Assembly: GCA_964059195.1 (NCBI GenBank)
Contig: CAXKWD010000011.1
Span: 32,908,566 to 32,972,565 of the forward strand
Length of the DNA stretch: 64,000 nt
Direction of reading: 5' to 3'
From: Ectobius pallidus
Lineage: Eukaryota > Arthropoda > Insecta > Blattodea > Ectobiidae
Each line of letters opens with the position of its first letter. Positions within the stretch are counted from its first letter, which is position 1. The translations under genes were made by a program, and so were the position numbers. Positions 32,967 through 44,196 of this stretch are shown one piece after another. The notes below the pieces were generated by a model, which did not search any database, was not told where the DNA came from, and was given only the letters and a program-made list of their open reading frames with translations.

Positions 32967-33684
32967 TGGTGTTCAAATAAATAAGTTGGTAGGACATTTG
33001 CACTAGTACTGCTGCTCCCGAAAAACAAAAGTTCATCTCACAGGATTATAAAAGTAAGGAGCTATATCGGAAACTGCATCATGCGATATGCATGATGTGG
33101 TTGTCGCAACAACGGGGATGCTTCTTATCAGTTTCGCGGTTCTTCCGTAGCTCGTTAATCATCCATTTGCACTATTTCTGGCTTCATAGCTTAAAGCAGG
33201 ACTGTTCCGTCAATTTGCGAGGCCTGAGGCGAAAGTAAATTACGGGGCCGGTCAGAGCTATAACATTTGGTCCGATAACGATCAGCCCAACGGCTCCAAT
33301 CATATTATAACAATTTACCGAACGAAGCTAGGTCCTGCTTTAGCTCGACCGTTCGGCATTTTATACTGTTTGTAATTTTCTTCAAAAAATGACACGAATG
33401 TTTCTTGAACTGATTAAAAACGACTTGGGTATAAATATTTTCATTTTTTATTGACTAAATGGTTATGAAATGATAAAGTTATTGTGAAAAAGTGATAAAG
33501 ATGATTAATTTGTTTCCAAGTATTCCTTGGATAAAAGAAAAAAGAATAATACTTCAAAAAGATGCAATTCATAACTCCTTACCAGAGCAGGTCTATAATG
33601 TCAGTACAACTGTCCTAAAAATATTGATACATGATGTAACTGAGAAAAGTACTACTTCAAATAGGTTTAATGTAAAAGTATACT
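32967..33684. other. Spacer
   Basis: The frame 33492-33686 has no recognised motif. I see nothing else. Confidence 0.5.
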
Positions 33685-33885
33685 AAGAATTTAATTTCCA
33701 CCTTATACCCTCATTAATTACGTATGTAGGATATCTCGGGGATTTTGCCAATAACATTCACAGTCAGTTTTAGCTAACAATATTTAATTTATTTAGCTAA
33801 AACTGAATGTGAATGTTATTTGCAAAATCTCCGAGATATCCTACATACGCATTTAATTAGGGTATAAGGTGGAAATTAAATTCTT
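33685..33885. mobile_element. Foldback MITE with ~93-bp arms
   Basis: It starts AAGAATTTAATTTCCACCTT and ends AAGGTGGAAATTAAATTCTT. The arms pair almost perfectly through TAGGATATCTC and TTTTAGCTAA around a loop of ~14 bases. The hAT element at 33891 inserted within six bases of its right end. Confidence 0.9.
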
Positions 33886-33890
33886 ATTAT

Positions 33891-34622
33891 TAGGACAAGG
33901 CATTTAATGACCATAAAATGGCGAAAAAATGCAAAATAAAAAATTCATTTATGACCTAAAAATAGTGGAAAATGACACAAAATTTAAAAAAGACCAATAA
34001 ATTTACCATTATTTCTCGTAATTAGTTTTTTAAGTAGTAAATTGCTAAAAAAAATTAATTAAAATGGTTGACATAGCGTTATATATGAATTTACAATAGA
34101 AAACATACTTATTTTGTTACTGAAGAAGTAAATTTATACTACAGCACTTGGACACCCTTAAAGAAAAATAAGTTCTTTCTGAACTGGCAAGCCCATCAAA
34201 TTGCCCCTAGCAAATGTGTGCCATTTAAAAAGAAAGAAAAATATCTTTACTGCTACAAGACGAACTGCTATGGCGTTTACAATAAATCTGAATTAAAATG
34301 AACTAAGAACACTTGGTGGAGAATCTCAAATAAAAACGATTGTCTGTTGTCTGAAAGTAACGATTTATACATGGAAAAGCTCCTCCCTACCTCCATAGAA
34401 ACATAACCTAAAATGCCGAAAAAGACCTAAAAATGCCGAAAATGACCTAAAATTGCCATAAAATGACCGATCTCTTGAAAATGAAAAATGCAAAATAAAG
34501 CAAAAAATGCAAAAAAATTGCCCTTATTTAATCATTTGTTTCCTGAAACACATTTATATATATTCGAGCTATCTTTTAACCTTCATATAAAAAGATGCAA
34601 AATCATCAAATGCCTTGCCCTA
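33891..34622. mobile_element. hAT element, internally deleted, family A copy 2
   Basis: It begins TAGGACAAGGCATTTAATGA and ends CATCAAATGCCTTGCCCTA. The flanks CTTATTAT (33883-33890) and TTTATTAT (34623-34630) agree at 7 of 8 bases. It retains the same hAT-C relic as copy 1. Confidence 0.9.
34278..34410 (-). pseudogene. hAT dimerisation domain relic, copy 2
   Basis: Minus-strand codons give RSFSMYKSLLSDNRQSFLFE, then a short stretch ending VHFNSDLL and a stop. It is homologous to 10124-10348 and lies in the equivalent position. Only the C-terminal dimerisation part of a hAT transposase remains; the catalytic DDE residues are absent. Confidence 0.75.
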
Positions 34623-34919
34623 TTTATTATATAACATCCACTCATTGGTAAAAATGAAATGTATTAATTTATGTAAAGGTATTGTATAATTAATTTTTAC
34701 TAGATCGAGAGCATAAGACTATATAGTGATTATTGCTGGAGTGGTATAGTATAGTACACGCCGGTATGCGGGACTTCTCTACTTCAGCTAATTACACACC
34801 CGCACATTTTAAGGAATTTCTTACCGGTATGCGATTTAAGTAGTGCACATCATATTGGAGCTTAACTCTACTATCCTGCCCGTTTAATTATTCTTCCGAA
34901 TTTTCATGTAGGCCTAGCT

Positions 34920-35012
34920 TATTTTCCTTTCTCATGTTCATGATGTCTTCCATCAGAAACTATCCTACATGTTTTTCTGATGGAAGACGCCATGAAAAAG
35001 AGTAAGGAAATA
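34920..35012. ncRNA. Pre-miRNA-sized hairpin (candidate only)
   Basis: The left arm ending TGTCTTCCATCAGAAA and the right arm starting TTTCTGATGGAAGACG pair over about 40 bases with a few mismatches, leaving a ~13-base loop. The size and mismatch pattern suit a miRNA precursor, but a small MITE would look the same. No expression evidence is available. Confidence 0.35.
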
Positions 35013-35019
35013 CTTAAAT

Positions 35020-35325
35020 ATCTTACTGCTCGCCTAGAGTGTCAGACAACTTCTGCAGCAGTCGTGTACTGCGTGTTTTCTAGTCATTAACTGCAGGGGC
35101 TTATTGCCCGCCTAGTACGTTAGGCAACTTCTTTAGCAGATGTGTACTGCGTGTTGACTAGTCATCAACTGCAGGTGCTCCTCACTCGCCTTGCACCTCA
35201 GACAATTTCTCCAACAGACGTGTACTGCGTGTTGACTAGTCAATAACTGCAGGGGCTTCTTGTCCTTTCGACAATATTTTTGCAACGGGCTTGTATTGCA
35301 TGTTCTCTAGTTAATGGCTATTTAG
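35020..35325 (+). repeat. ~78-bp tandem repeat, four units
   Basis: The block CAACTTCTxxAGCAGxxGTGTACTGCG, then TGTTxxCTAGTCATxAACTGCAG and GGGCTT, recurs with CGCCTxG at 35031, 35109 and 35187 and a fourth, more diverged unit near 35262. Confidence 0.85.
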
Positions 35326-35558
35326 CTCATGATTAAGTGACCAATCCTGTGGAAGGATATGTTATATTTAAATGAATCACCGCGGCCTATCGTTTACTTT
35401 AATTGCTTGTACGTTGAATTGTTTTTTTTTTTAATTTGAATTCGTGAGAGCATACTTAATTATCTGTTTAACTTCTTTGATCTAATCCAGTGCTTCCCAA
35501 TCTGGGGGCGATTAACAGTCTTAGGGGGAGCACAACGGTTTGGAATTAGTAACTTAGA

Positions 35559-36026
35559 TTTTTTAGGTAGATTTCGAACAAAAATCTACCTATTGGGATC
35601 GGAACCATGTAATGATTTTCGAAAAATTCTTTTATATCTTTACGTTTCATGCCCCCTAAGTACGAAACCACCGCCCGTTCAAAAGTTTATATTTTGGGTC
35701 GGGGGAGGGGGTTTAAATTTAGAAAAAAATTACATCTCGGTCCCTATGAAGTATAAAGGGATACTTTGTTTGAATAAATTAGAGTAATCCCTATGGAGTT
35801 CACAGTGACACCAACGATTAGGGGGTTTTGGGGGTACGAGTGGGGGTGGGGATAGAAATTCGAAATTTTTGAAACCTCGTCTTGTAGGGTATCGTTGAAA
35901 AGCTCTTGATGGTACTCTACAAATCAATAACTAGTTTCTCGAAAGTTCTCATATAAGGCGATATTTGAATGTTTGAAAAACAATAACACTTAAAAATATA
36001 TCTCAGCCTGAAGGCCTGCCGAAAGA
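35559..36026 (+). repeat. Dispersed repeat with inverted 14-mer, copy 2
   Basis: It begins TTTTTTAGGTAGATTTCGAA with the hairpin partner AAATCTACCT and follows copy 1 (32378-32966) through CACAGTGACACCAACGATTA and ATATCTCAGCCTGAAGGCCT. About 120 bp of the copy 1 interior is missing. A third fragment is at 37197-37238. Confidence 0.75.
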
Positions 36027-36404
36027 AATGTGATAGGACCGACTAAGGATAAAATTACCAACGTAATAGAGTTTGAAATATTAAAAATAATAGTTACACA
36101 CCTTTAGAACAATAATGCTTGGCAAAATAAAAAATAAATAATAAAATATAATATCAATTTGAAACATAATAAACAACTCTTTTTATCAAAAAGATTTCAG
36201 ATTCATTTATATTTCATATGGTGCATTGTACACTTAGATATTGCTGTGATAAAATAATTCTCAGTAAAAAGGAGTTTAATATGAAAGTAACGGCTCAATG
36301 AAAAAAGAGTGTTGTCCTCAAAGAACATGGGACTACAAGATTAGTATTATTGTCTTGTGATATAAAAACATTATTTGTTGCTTGTATTTATGAAACTAAA
36401 ACTA

Positions 36405-36565
36405 CACTAAACTCCGTGGCGCTGCATCATTCAAGGGATCTTCGTCATCTACCAAAGGCTGAGGGCAGGATTGGGGGCATGTGGTCAGCATGCCGACACC
36501 CACGGCCGTTAATGATGGTTTCCTTGACCGGAGCCGCTACTCCTCCATCAAGTAGCTGAAACATA
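36405..36565 (+). mobile_element. Conserved arthropod-type SINE fragment
   Basis: CTCCGTGGCGCTGCATCATT is followed by GCATGTGGTCAGCATGCCGA, CACGGCCGTTAATGATGG and TGACCGGAGCCGCTACTCCT. I recognise this order of blocks as a SINE core widespread in arthropods, from memory. The 3' part is missing. Confidence 0.5.
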
Positions 36566-36644
36566 ATTACAGAATACTCTCTTTTTATAAAAAAATATTT
36601 CAGTTCTTCTTATATCAATTTCTTCCAAAGGTTAAACTCTTCTT

Positions 36645-36940
36645 AAGGTAAAGTGAACCCTATACAGGCCATGGAGGCCCAGAGGGTTCCAGGAGGTTGA
36701 GGCTCCCAGATTTTGGACACATGAAGGTGGTAAGGTTGTCAGCCTTACGCACCGGCCGCCTTCACCCCCAGGATTGCTCCTGGTACTCATTTATGTTAGA
36801 GGCTGAGTCGATCCCAGGTACATAGTGCCACCAGAAGGATTAGGCCAATTGAAAAATCACAACGACCTCATCGGGAATCGAACCCGCGACCGTCCGGTTT
36901 GTAGCGCAGCGCCTCAACCACTACGCTACGCCGTACCCCT
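36645..36940 (-). mobile_element. tRNA-derived SINE, family 1, near complete
   Basis: It is the reverse copy of 28227-28530: tail GGTAAAGTGAACCCTATACA at the left, tRNA head with complement of the B box (GGGAATCGAACCC) and GGCGTAGCGTAGTGGTTGAG at the right (minus-strand reading). Confidence 0.88.
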
Positions 36941-37196
36941 AAGCCCTTTCTTACGGCCGACTTAATCAAACAAAAAAACTACTGGTTATGTAAAACGAAT
37001 TTTTTTTATAGCCTACATAGTAAGCTTATGAGTTTTAATAAAACCAGAAGTATAGACCAGTAGTTTCTTGGTTAATTCCACCGTTAGCATATTTAGGCCC
37101 CGTTACAGTGCTTTTTTTACAGTTAACATTGCGGGTTTGTCATGCCAAGGCTAAAGAGGAAGAGTGCTGCGCAGCAACAATAAATTAAACCAAAAG

Positions 37197-37238
37197 CACT
37201 TCGAAATCTACCTCAGTCTGTAGGCCTGCCTAAAGGGA
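37197..37238 (+). repeat. 3' end fragment of the dispersed 14-mer repeat
   Basis: TTCGAAATCTACCTCAGTCT followed by GTAGGCCTGCCTAAAGGG matches the end of 32378-32966. Confidence 0.65.
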
Positions 37239-37757
37239 TTTTTTTTTTATTTATGTCAAACGTAAAATGGGATAATATGCATAATGGTAATACCATATCT
37301 CAAAAACTAAAGCTCATAGGGCAAAACTAATGGCACATTTGGAATCAGCGACCTCAATATACCCAAGAAAAGGTATAAATTCTAAGGCCCCAAAATGGCT
37401 GTTGGTCTGTGTTATATATATACATAATATACTTAACAACATCCAACTTCATCCTCGCGCACCAATACATTATTTTAAATGAAAACACATCAAATACACG
37501 ATAACAATCTATTAACTGTTAGAGAAAAATGTCAAAATATTCCCAATGTTATGCATGAAATAATTAAGTTAAAGTTATTAAAACTTTTTTTTGGTTATAT
37601 TCCCGACAACAATCAGAAACTTATCGTTTATGCTACTGCCATTGTATTAAATGTTTCACATTATTACTATTAATAATAGAAATTATACAAGGGATGGGCC
37701 GTTAGTCATGACAACTTTGTTTTCTTTTAAAAATATGGGACCATTTCAAAATTTTGA
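37239..37757. other. AT-rich spacer
   Basis: Nothing is recognised. Confidence 0.5.
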
Positions 37758-38570
37758 AACATACAAATAGCAATATACACGAACAATGACATTCAATATA
37801 AACTGCAATTCAAACTAGACAAGAAATGTTCAAATAATCAGGCAGAACAGCTGGCGATCTCGGAGGGACTGGAAAAAATTAAAGACATGGAATTACAAGA
37901 AGGTATTCAAAAAAATCTAGCACTCTACACAGACAGTAAAGTCACCTTGGACTCACTCCATAACTCCAAAAACCACAACAGATTAATAGAAAAAATAAGG
38001 CAGCAAATAATTACACTAGAAAGGCAAAACTGGAATATAGAAATTGCATGGGTTAAAGCCCACGTAGGAATAAGAGGAAATGAAACTGCAGATCGACTTG
38101 CGAAAAAGGCTACAACAAACAACGAGGCAGAGAAGTACAATAAAATACCTCTAAGTGCATTACGGAAAACAATAAGAGAGAAAACTTTGGAACTATGGGA
38201 ATGTGAATGGCAAAATACAACTAAAGGAGCAGAGACAAAACAATATTTCCCTACCGTAGCCCAGAGACTTAAACAAAGATTCCCCATAACAGCCAACATC
38301 ACAGCAATGCTAACAGGACATGGAAAACTGAAAGCATATTATCACCGGTTCCACTTGACGGATGATCCAACCTGTCCCTGTAATGAAGAAAGTCAAACTA
38401 CTGACCACTTACTGTACAGATGCAGCCAATTAAGCCAACAAAGAGCAAAATTAAGGATGGACATCACAAAAAAAAGGAGGAGCATGGCCAGCCAGCAAAA
38501 AAGAATTAATATCAAGATTTACAAAAGAATATTGTACATTTGTAAATGCTATTGACTTACAAAGTATGTA
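37758..38570 (+). pseudogene. LINE RNase H domain and C-terminus
   Basis: The match opens near 37767 as IAIYTNNDIQYKLQFKLDKK, continues CSNNQAEQLAISEGLEKI (QAE glutamate of RNase H), YTDSKVTLDSL (aspartate) and WVKAHVGIRGNETADRLAKK (final aspartate). Then comes a zinc-finger-like CPCNEESQTTDHLLYRC. The first RNase H strand with its catalytic Asp is missing, a 5' truncation. In the A run at about 38468-38475 the true frame shifts: another frame gives KKELISRFTKEYCTFVNAI and ends LQSM at a stop near 38570, the expected LINE C-terminus. The element belongs to a RNase H-bearing non-LTR clade (I/R1/LOA-like). The activity in intact elements is RNA degradation during reverse transcription. Confidence 0.9.
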
Positions 38571-38815
38571 AGTACCCGAGTAAAAGCAATAATGATAAAA
38601 GAAAAGAAAAAAAAAATATATATATATATAGCTTAAAAGTCATAAACACGCATAATATATATAAACATAATTTAAATAATAGGCAATGTAAGACAATAGC
38701 ATAAGTTAAAAGTAAACCAAAGCATGTAGTATCACCCAAAGTGATGGAACATGTGGCACAATAAAATAAAATAAAATAAAAAAAAAATAAAATAAAAAAT
38801 AAAAAACATACAAAT
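38571..38815 (+). mobile_element. LINE 3' untranslated region and A-rich tail
   Basis: AT-rich sequence runs from the LINE stop to an AAAATA-type tail at about 38760-38810, the likely 3' terminus of the retrotransposon insertion. Confidence 0.55.
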
Positions 38816-39738
38816 GAAAGAGCACGGTATGGAATGTATGTATAATGCAGATAATAGGTACTAGATAAGGAAACAGACACCCATAAACGCGACTGCGTCG
38901 TGCCATTCTAATATGTGGGGTTGCTGAAAAAGCATGAAAGCACACAAACCTACACCATAATCCCTTCAAGTTCGGTATGGATGGGCATTAGTCCCCAAAA
39001 GTTCCATCAGCTCCTTATATTATTCTCTGGCATTTCTCTCTAGGATAGTGACTATTTTCACGTAAGGATGCTGTTCACATGTTGTCATATTCAATCTGCA
39101 TGGCGGATGACGTACAACTAAATTGCCATGGCCTCTATTTGTAATACCGTACCTCACATTGCTTCCAAATGATGTGTCCATATACTAGAGATGCCACACT
39201 CTTCCGTGACATACAACATCTCACGGTTCCATTGCCTTACTTTGAGAAAATAAATAGTTGCCATGACTTAATGCTCCATGCTTCGTATAATAAATGTAGA
39301 GATGAAGAAAGAAAGAAAGAAAGACAGAAAGAAAGGAATTTAGAAAGGAAGGGGAATGCATGAAATTTGTAAATTTAATGCGACTATTCCACTCATATTC
39401 CTTGTGTTTGATATTGACCAATAACGTTTAGCAATTCCTCGGATATACACCAATTACGATCGTTTAACTTATAAAATGCTTGCTATTAATATGAGGATGG
39501 TGTTTTATCGATAAAATCGTCTGCTCGTTACTGGACATGTAAGCATCAGTGTGCAGTGAATAATACGTCACACGCTGCCATTTAAGCATCACGAAAACAG
39601 ATTATTTTATACAACATAACTTGTTTGGAATTAATAGAAATGTACATTTATTAAAACACGATTTCGATTCGATGCAAGCCAATTGGTGTGCATTTATTCT
39701 GTTCTGCTGTTAGTTTGCCTGAATGAAGTTAACTACGT
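38816..39738. other. Spacer with GAAA microsatellite
   Basis: GAAA/AGAA repeats lie at 39302-39350. No gene is recognised. Confidence 0.5.
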
Positions 39739-39739
39739 C

Positions 39740-41790
39740 TTAAGCTATGTTCACACTGAGGAATCTGTTCCAGACACAAATACTCCATACAAATTCCAGA
39801 TCCATTTCCGTGATTCCTGTATCTGGATACTTATCCTAAGTACATGTTCTTTGCACAAATATCCCATGTGAGCGTTCACACTGAGGAATTTGTTGCCAGG
39901 CAAAAGTATGGCTTTAGATGCAGAAACGTTTGCTTTTTTCTGCTTTAAATGCATTGATGATTCACCCAGAACAAGTTTATAACCCCCAAACCCTCAATTA
40001 GCGGAAGAAAATTACAATATTATACTGTACTAATGCTGATTAAATCTTCCGAGCTCTAGGGTCACGTTAGTCGGCCGTTAAAAAGGGGGGATTTATATTT
40101 ATCTGGGCAGTCAGAATTTTAAATTCTGAATTTTACAGTAAGAATGGTTTATTAAAGATTGATATTTTAGCTTTATAGCTGTGCTCGGTCGTATAATTTT
40201 TTGCAAATTCAAACTTATTTAAAATTCTTTAGCGGAGCGTGTTTATGAGAACGGAGTCTCGGCATCAAGCCGCCCGGCAGGTGACGCAGCGACAGCCGAT
40301 AACTTTGTTCATTGCAGTCGGTATAGGAAGGGTTTGTTTAATCTCGCAAAATAATACAGTGAGTCCCACGCAAGAGTTGGCCAATGACGCGGGTTTCTGC
40401 GTCGCGGCTGGCACAGCTCCAACTCCCGATCGATCAGGTGAAATATCTACGCAAATAATGCCGCGGTCGTTGTAATGATTCAGGTTCTCACATTTACAGT
40501 TAAAATTACAATGAAAATAACCACGTACCTAATCACAAGAGGTGTTGGAAATGTTCTCCTCTTGCATACGCGCAACATTGGCACCTTTTTTAGGGAATTT
40601 TCTTTCACGCGCGTAAGTTCAGCTTCCGAGATAGAATTAATTTCTCTTGTGATATTGTCTTTAAGTTCTTCTTATGTATGGGAAATTGACCTATACACTT
40701 TATTTTTCAAGTTTCCCCATAAATAATATTTACACACTGTTAGAAGAACTTAATGACAATATCACATAGGCCTATCAAAAGAGAAAGTAACTCTGTCTTG
40801 GAAGCTGAACTTATGCGCGTGAAAGAATATTTCCTAAAAAGGTGCCAGTATTGTCTGGATGCAAGAGGAGAACATTTCCAACATATCTTGTGATGAGGTA
40901 CGTGGTTATTTTCATTGTAATTTTAACTGTAAATGTGAGAACCTGAATCATTACAACAACCGCGGCATTATTTGCGTAGATATTTCGCCCGATCGCTCGG
41001 GAGTTGGAGCTGTGCCAGCCACGACGCAGAAACCCGCGTCATCGGCCAACTCTTGCGTGGGACTCACTGTAGTACAATCCACATTAAAATTGTATATTAT
41101 TGTGCTCAAACTGTTTATAATAGGTGCTAGAAGTGCCTACTCTTCATTTACCACATATGTGACAGCTTCATAGAAAATATGCGTCAAGATTTACACAGAC
41201 ACATTATCTGCCATGAATCCCGCCTAGGCCTAATTCAATTCTGATGCTGTTCTAATATCTCTTCTATTTCATCAATTTTTTCAGTAAGCACATGTAGATG
41301 TTATCGTAATTATTTCGTATTAAACACAGAATCTATTCAAGGAAGAAGTGTGCCTATAACTTAGGCCTAAATTCAAATTTTCTGCAAAGGGATTATGAAT
41401 GTGAGAGAGAACACTTCTACATCGACTTATATTCTGTTTAGAGCACTCCATAGCAAAATATCGGCGATTTCGTAAAATAAAACAGCGTGAACGTAGCAAT
41501 ATATCTCATGGGATTGATCATAACCACAAACAGAGTCAGCTGTCACAAGAAACATGACTCCATCACATGCGCAAAGAGCATTTTCGCTGGGATCTGTTCA
41601 ATGTTTTCGCTTTCGGAGCGTAAACAAGAACTTGTGGCGAAACCTTGTTTCTGGTACATTTTATTCACTGTTTGTGTCCGGGAACTAGGAATATGTTCAA
41701 TAGGTTTACGACTTGTGGCAAATAGGTTGCTATACATGTACCTGGGCACATATTCTTGCAACAAATTCCTCAGTGTGAACGTACCATTAT
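39740..41790. mobile_element. TTAA-flanked TIR element or pair, with a nested palindrome (tentative)
   Basis: TTAAGCTATGTTCACACTGA at 39740 is matched inverted by TTCCTCAGTGTGAACGTACC at about 41766-41784. GTTCACACTGAGGAATTTGT occurs a second time at 39874. The right TTAA is not seen. The 713-bp palindrome at 40357-41069 sits inside. The frames 41487-41792 and 41543-41905 overlap on opposite strands and have no recognised motif. Confidence 0.5.
40357..41069. mobile_element. Large palindromic (foldback) element, TA target duplication
   Basis: It starts CAGTGAGTCCCACGCAAGAG and ends CTCTTGCGTGGGACTCACTG, with TA directly outside both ends (40355-40356, 41070-41071). The arms of about 330-340 bp are nearly identical inverted copies around a ~60-bp centre. 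CAGTG termini and TA duplication suit the Tc1/mariner superfamily. The arms are GC-richer than the surroundings. The frames 40239-40475, 40475-40726 and 40859-41173 are translations of the two arms and not genes. Confidence 0.92.
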
Positions 41791-41973
41791 AAACACCATT
41801 GGTAGCACTGTCACAACATAGTAGCTTGAATCGATTCATGGATGGTCGATTCATAGTATGTCGTGATCTCGTAGCTGTTAGTTTTGTTTGTATATAACAA
41901 AGCACGAAAGTAATTATTATTTGTATAATCCGTTACATTTTTATTCATGGAATAGTCTTAATAAATCCAACTG
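41791..41973. other. Short spacer before hairpin
   Basis: Nothing is recognised. Confidence 0.4.
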
Positions 41974-42045
41974 GAGTTGACGAGTTTATCAGATAAATTC
42001 GCTCCTGCTGCGAAGTCGCGAATCTGTCGATAAACTCGTCAACTC
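41974..42045. other. Perfect 16-bp stem hairpin
   Basis: AGTTGACGAGTTTATC (41975-41990) pairs exactly with GATAAACTCGTCAACT (42029-42044), and the pairing continues imperfectly inward to a GAATT/GCGAATC region. It may be a very short MITE or a structured RNA; there is no other support. Confidence 0.6.
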
Positions 42046-44186
42046 TCGTGGGATTACCTATGATAATTCAAAGTGTAAGGAAAATAAGTGAAATAATTAT
42101 TAGTTATAGTAAAGAAAATAAAAGCACAGAAGGTGATAAAAAAATCATGAAATTCTTGTCTGCCTATAAGTGTTAATAAGTGAATATAATCGTTTAACAA
42201 TAAAATATAAAAAGAGTTTACACATATTATAGCTGACAGACGCACACAATTTCCACAACATTAAGTCCTGAATGTAATTAATCAGTAATGAGGCATCTCA
42301 TCTGTAGTTACAACTTCCAACATCGGAAATACAAAGAAATCTCCACTTACAGATCTAATAGATTATACGTATTGTATAACTGTACTAATTGCATAAACCT
42401 ATTGCCCTTATTATCCCGAGATTTGTGCAAGTCTCCAGGAAAGTAGTCTGACAGTAGCTATAATTTTTACTGAAATTATTTGTTTTCCAGTTGGCTCTTC
42501 TGTACTCTGTCTAGTTCATTATATCGTGCTCCATATTAAAGGAAAGTAAATATTACATATGGTAGTAAGAAGATGTGGGTGAAAGGAAATAGTTCATTTG
42601 TCAGCTTCTTCTTGTGAGTATTCAGTGCGAATTAAAAAAATGTCAGTGTTTATATTTTGATGTAACATCTAAAGAAACATTCGCGAAACTGCAAAACCAA
42701 AGTTTACGAAAGTCTATCTTCCAGGTTTCCTGATTTCTATATGACACCAAAACACGTGAAGGGTGACGGCTAAAAGCGATCAGTCACATTTTGTTAATTC
42801 TTCATAATTTAAACTTTTTTCTTTCAAGTCACTAATATAACGATAAAAAATGGGAGGAAAATAGTAATTAACTAGGAGAACAAATAGAACATTATAAACA
42901 TTACCTAATTATGGGTTCTGTTTTCTTGATAACCCGCTCGACGGGTGTCCCGTTTTATCATTTCTAAAATATGGTCACATTATTTTAGTTACAACTGTTA
43001 TTTATTTTTAATGTTATTTACATTCAGCTTCCCTCAGTTAAGGGTTCCCCTAAGACAAAACGTAATAGAAAAAAGATAATTCACACCACAAAGAAGTGCT
43101 TGCAAGCATTTACAATAAACATTAAGAAAAACTCACATTAACTACTTAGGCCTATATCGAGAAAATTTATGAAACAAGAAAAACTAGAAGACAAAATACA
43201 ACAAATAAATATAAATATAAAAAGCAAAATAATACTTATATGTCGTTCATTAGGAATATAAGTGATTTCTGAGTAGCCTATAGAGAGGGAACCTTTCAGG
43301 GCTGTCAGACACACTTCTTTTATTACAATGTTGTTCAGATGGAAGAATCTGCAGAAATCCACAAAGAGTGAAGGAATTGTCCCTCTTGCACCCTCCATCA
43401 GCCCAAAGATGGTAATGGAAGAAAGGGAGTATTTTTCTTTATACAGTAATTACCGTTAGCTAAAATCTGAATCTAATTACGCCGTGATATTTCTTGTATT
43501 TCGATTGATGGTCATCACATCACAGAATTTCAACTTAAGTGAACAGTTGTTTAAGTAGCTATGTCAGTTCTTTCATAATAATTATTGCTGATACTGGCGT
43601 ATTAGAACACAAAGAATGAATATATAAATTTTTCGTCACCTATTAATTTCCTCCAGGGCATGTACAGCTCTCCCTACGATTTCTGTTAATTAGTGAGGTT
43701 TTAGTAGAGGCAAGTAATTGACTAGACTTGCTATAAACTTATGAACAGAAACTTATTTTGTTGTATAAATGTAAACAATGTTTATGCATAGTCAAGGTAG
43801 TTAAATGTTGTGTGTCATTCCTAGAACCAGCTAATTGCAAAGTGGACATTTTACATGAATTCTGCTGAATCGTATTTCACTAAATTGAATAAAAAGTAGG
43901 TAGGCAGCAATGTATTCGTGGCGGCGGCAGACAACCGTAGTGGGCGACTTGTTTACCGTAAACATACCTCTTTCAAGCGTAGTCACAGAATTCTCCATGT
44001 AACGAGTGTATGGAATACTGTACTATACTTGATCCAAGATATGTATGGATCAAAACTCAAAAGTAAAACACAGACTTGCCTTGACTAACGATGTCCTGTC
44101 GTTCCATTGGTTAAACGCACCAGCGCATGTTTCACGATAGTGCGACAAGCTCAGTTAGATATTTACTTCCATTCCGCACACATCGT
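42046..44186. other. Long spacer without recognised gene
   Basis: The minus frames 42054-42245 and 43138-43398 are AT-rich and hydrophobic, with no family motif. I see no repeat structure apart from two TAGGCCTA copies nearby. Confidence 0.5.
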
Positions 44187-44196
44187 ACAATTATTT

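Noticed and set aside
37925..38302. 125-codon minus frame
   Set aside because: It is the antisense shadow of the RNase H domain of the LINE.
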